Below, piece after piece: positions 5,739-6,173 of a stretch of DNA of 6,173 nt. Every line of letters begins with the position of its first letter. Position 1 is the stretch's first letter. This DNA is from Alphaproteobacteria bacterium. GTDB lineage: Bacteria > Pseudomonadota > Alphaproteobacteria > ATCC43930 > CGMCC-115725. The position numbers and the translations under genes were made by a program. The DNA lies in contig JASHUX010000457.1 of the NCBI GenBank assembly GCA_030039775.1, positions 1 to 6,173 on the forward strand, given 5' to 3'. The notes under the pieces were generated by a model, which was given only the letters and a program-made list of their open reading frames with translations, searched no databases and was not told the origin of the DNA.

Positions 5739-6173
5739 TTCTGACCCTGGTGATTTTCGCCGCGACCTATGTCGTGGTGGCGATCGGACGTGTGCCCGGC
5801 CTGCGGCTCGACCGGACGGGCGCGGCGCTGATCGGCGCGGCGCTGATGGTGGCGATCGGCGAACTGTCGCCGGACGAGGCCTACCGCGCCATCGATCTCG
5901 ATACGCTGGCCTTGCTTCTCGGCATGATGATCGTCGTCGCCAACCTCCGGCTCGCCGGTTTTTTCGGGCTATGCCACAGCGTCATCGCGGCGCGCGCCCA
6001 TCGCCCGGCGATGTTGCTGGTCGGCGTTATCGCGGTCGCGGGCGTGCCGTCGGCGGTGCTGGTCAATGACACGGTGTGCTTGATGCTGACGCCGCTCGTC
6101 GTCGAGACGGCGCGCGGCGCGAAACGAAATCCGGTCCCGTATTTGCTGGCGCTGGCCATGGCGTCGAACGCCG
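5735..6173 (+). CDS. ArsB/NhaD-type (SLC13-like) ion permease, N-terminal part, 3' end outside window
   Basis: The first 146 residues of an inner-membrane secondary transporter are visible. Members of this superfamily move anions such as arsenite, citrate or dicarboxylates, or exchange Na+ for H+; the substrate cannot be told here. Hydrophobic segments lie near 1-18, 28-43, 57-78 and 91-123. The family hallmarks are the IDLDTLALLLGMMIVVANLR block (53-72) and the re-entrant-type stretch PSAVLVNDTVCLMLTPLVVE (105-124), followed by YLLALAMASNA (136-146) at the window edge, where homologues continue into a conserved Gly/Asn-rich loop. The ATG at 5735 overlaps the acetyltransferase stop (ATGA) with no good ribosome site of its own, so re-initiation after the upstream gene is likely. 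Alternative names would be YbiR-like or anion transporter; it is unlikely to be a true arsenite pump, since no ars genes are visible. Confidence 0.85.
   Translation, partial: MILTLVIFAATYVVVAIGRVPGLRLDRTGAALIGAALMVAIGELSPDEAYRAIDLDTLALLLGMMIVVANLRLAGFFGLCHSVIAARAHRPAMLLVGVIAVAGVPSAVLVNDTVCLMLTPLVVETARGAKRNPVPYLLALAMASNA

Noticed and set aside
5819..5847. Tandem 14-base direct repeat (period 15) in the permease gene
   Set aside because: It encodes GAALI-GAALM in a membrane segment. Ala/Gly/Leu-rich helices in GC-rich DNA commonly give such short repeats.

Overview
The window is GC-rich (roughly two-thirds G+C by eye), densely coding chromosomal DNA. Codons favour G or C at the third position, and antisense reading frames are long and open, as is usual at this composition. 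The gene content, the order pstB-phoU-phoB, a PBP1A-type cell-wall synthase with a basic Arg/Pro-rich cytoplasmic head and a Pro/Gly-rich tail, and the compact overlapping genes point to an alphaproteobacterium, perhaps near Rhodospirillales or Rhizobiales. That placement is inferred from protein character and was not checked against any database.

Layout, left to right. Bases 1-1797 (+) are the downstream end of a phosphate module: the C-terminal part of the phosphate ABC transporter ATPase PstB, then PhoU, then the response regulator PhoB. The spacing is tight. The PhoU ribosome site overlaps the pstB stop, and the phoU stop and phoB start share one base (TGATG). PstB powers phosphate import, PhoU passes on the transporter state and restrains signalling, and PhoB is the transcription factor acted on. 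The sensor kinase PhoR is not in the window; it may lie upstream or elsewhere. Bases 1865-2686 (+) encode an unrecognised protein with about six membrane segments, 67 bases after phoB.

Bases 2683-4803 (-) encode a complete bifunctional class A penicillin-binding protein (glycosyltransferase family 51 plus transpeptidase). It converges on the membrane protein gene with a 4-base overlap of stop codons. A 113-base divergent gap (4804-4916) follows. It holds a plausible promoter for the rightward genes whose -10 box is so close to the ATG that the transcript would be leaderless.

Bases 4917-5738 (+) encode an AAC(3)-family N-acetyltransferase. It overlaps by ATGA the start of an ArsB/NhaD-type (SLC13-like) membrane permease that runs off the window at 6173. 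These two look like a translationally coupled pair.

There is no tRNA, rRNA, insertion sequence, CRISPR array or phage gene that I can support. No stretch over 300 bases lacks a gene. I found no clearly new multi-gene system. The points most worth a second look are the acetyltransferase-permease pair with its apparent leaderless start, and the unknown membrane protein attached to the pho cluster.
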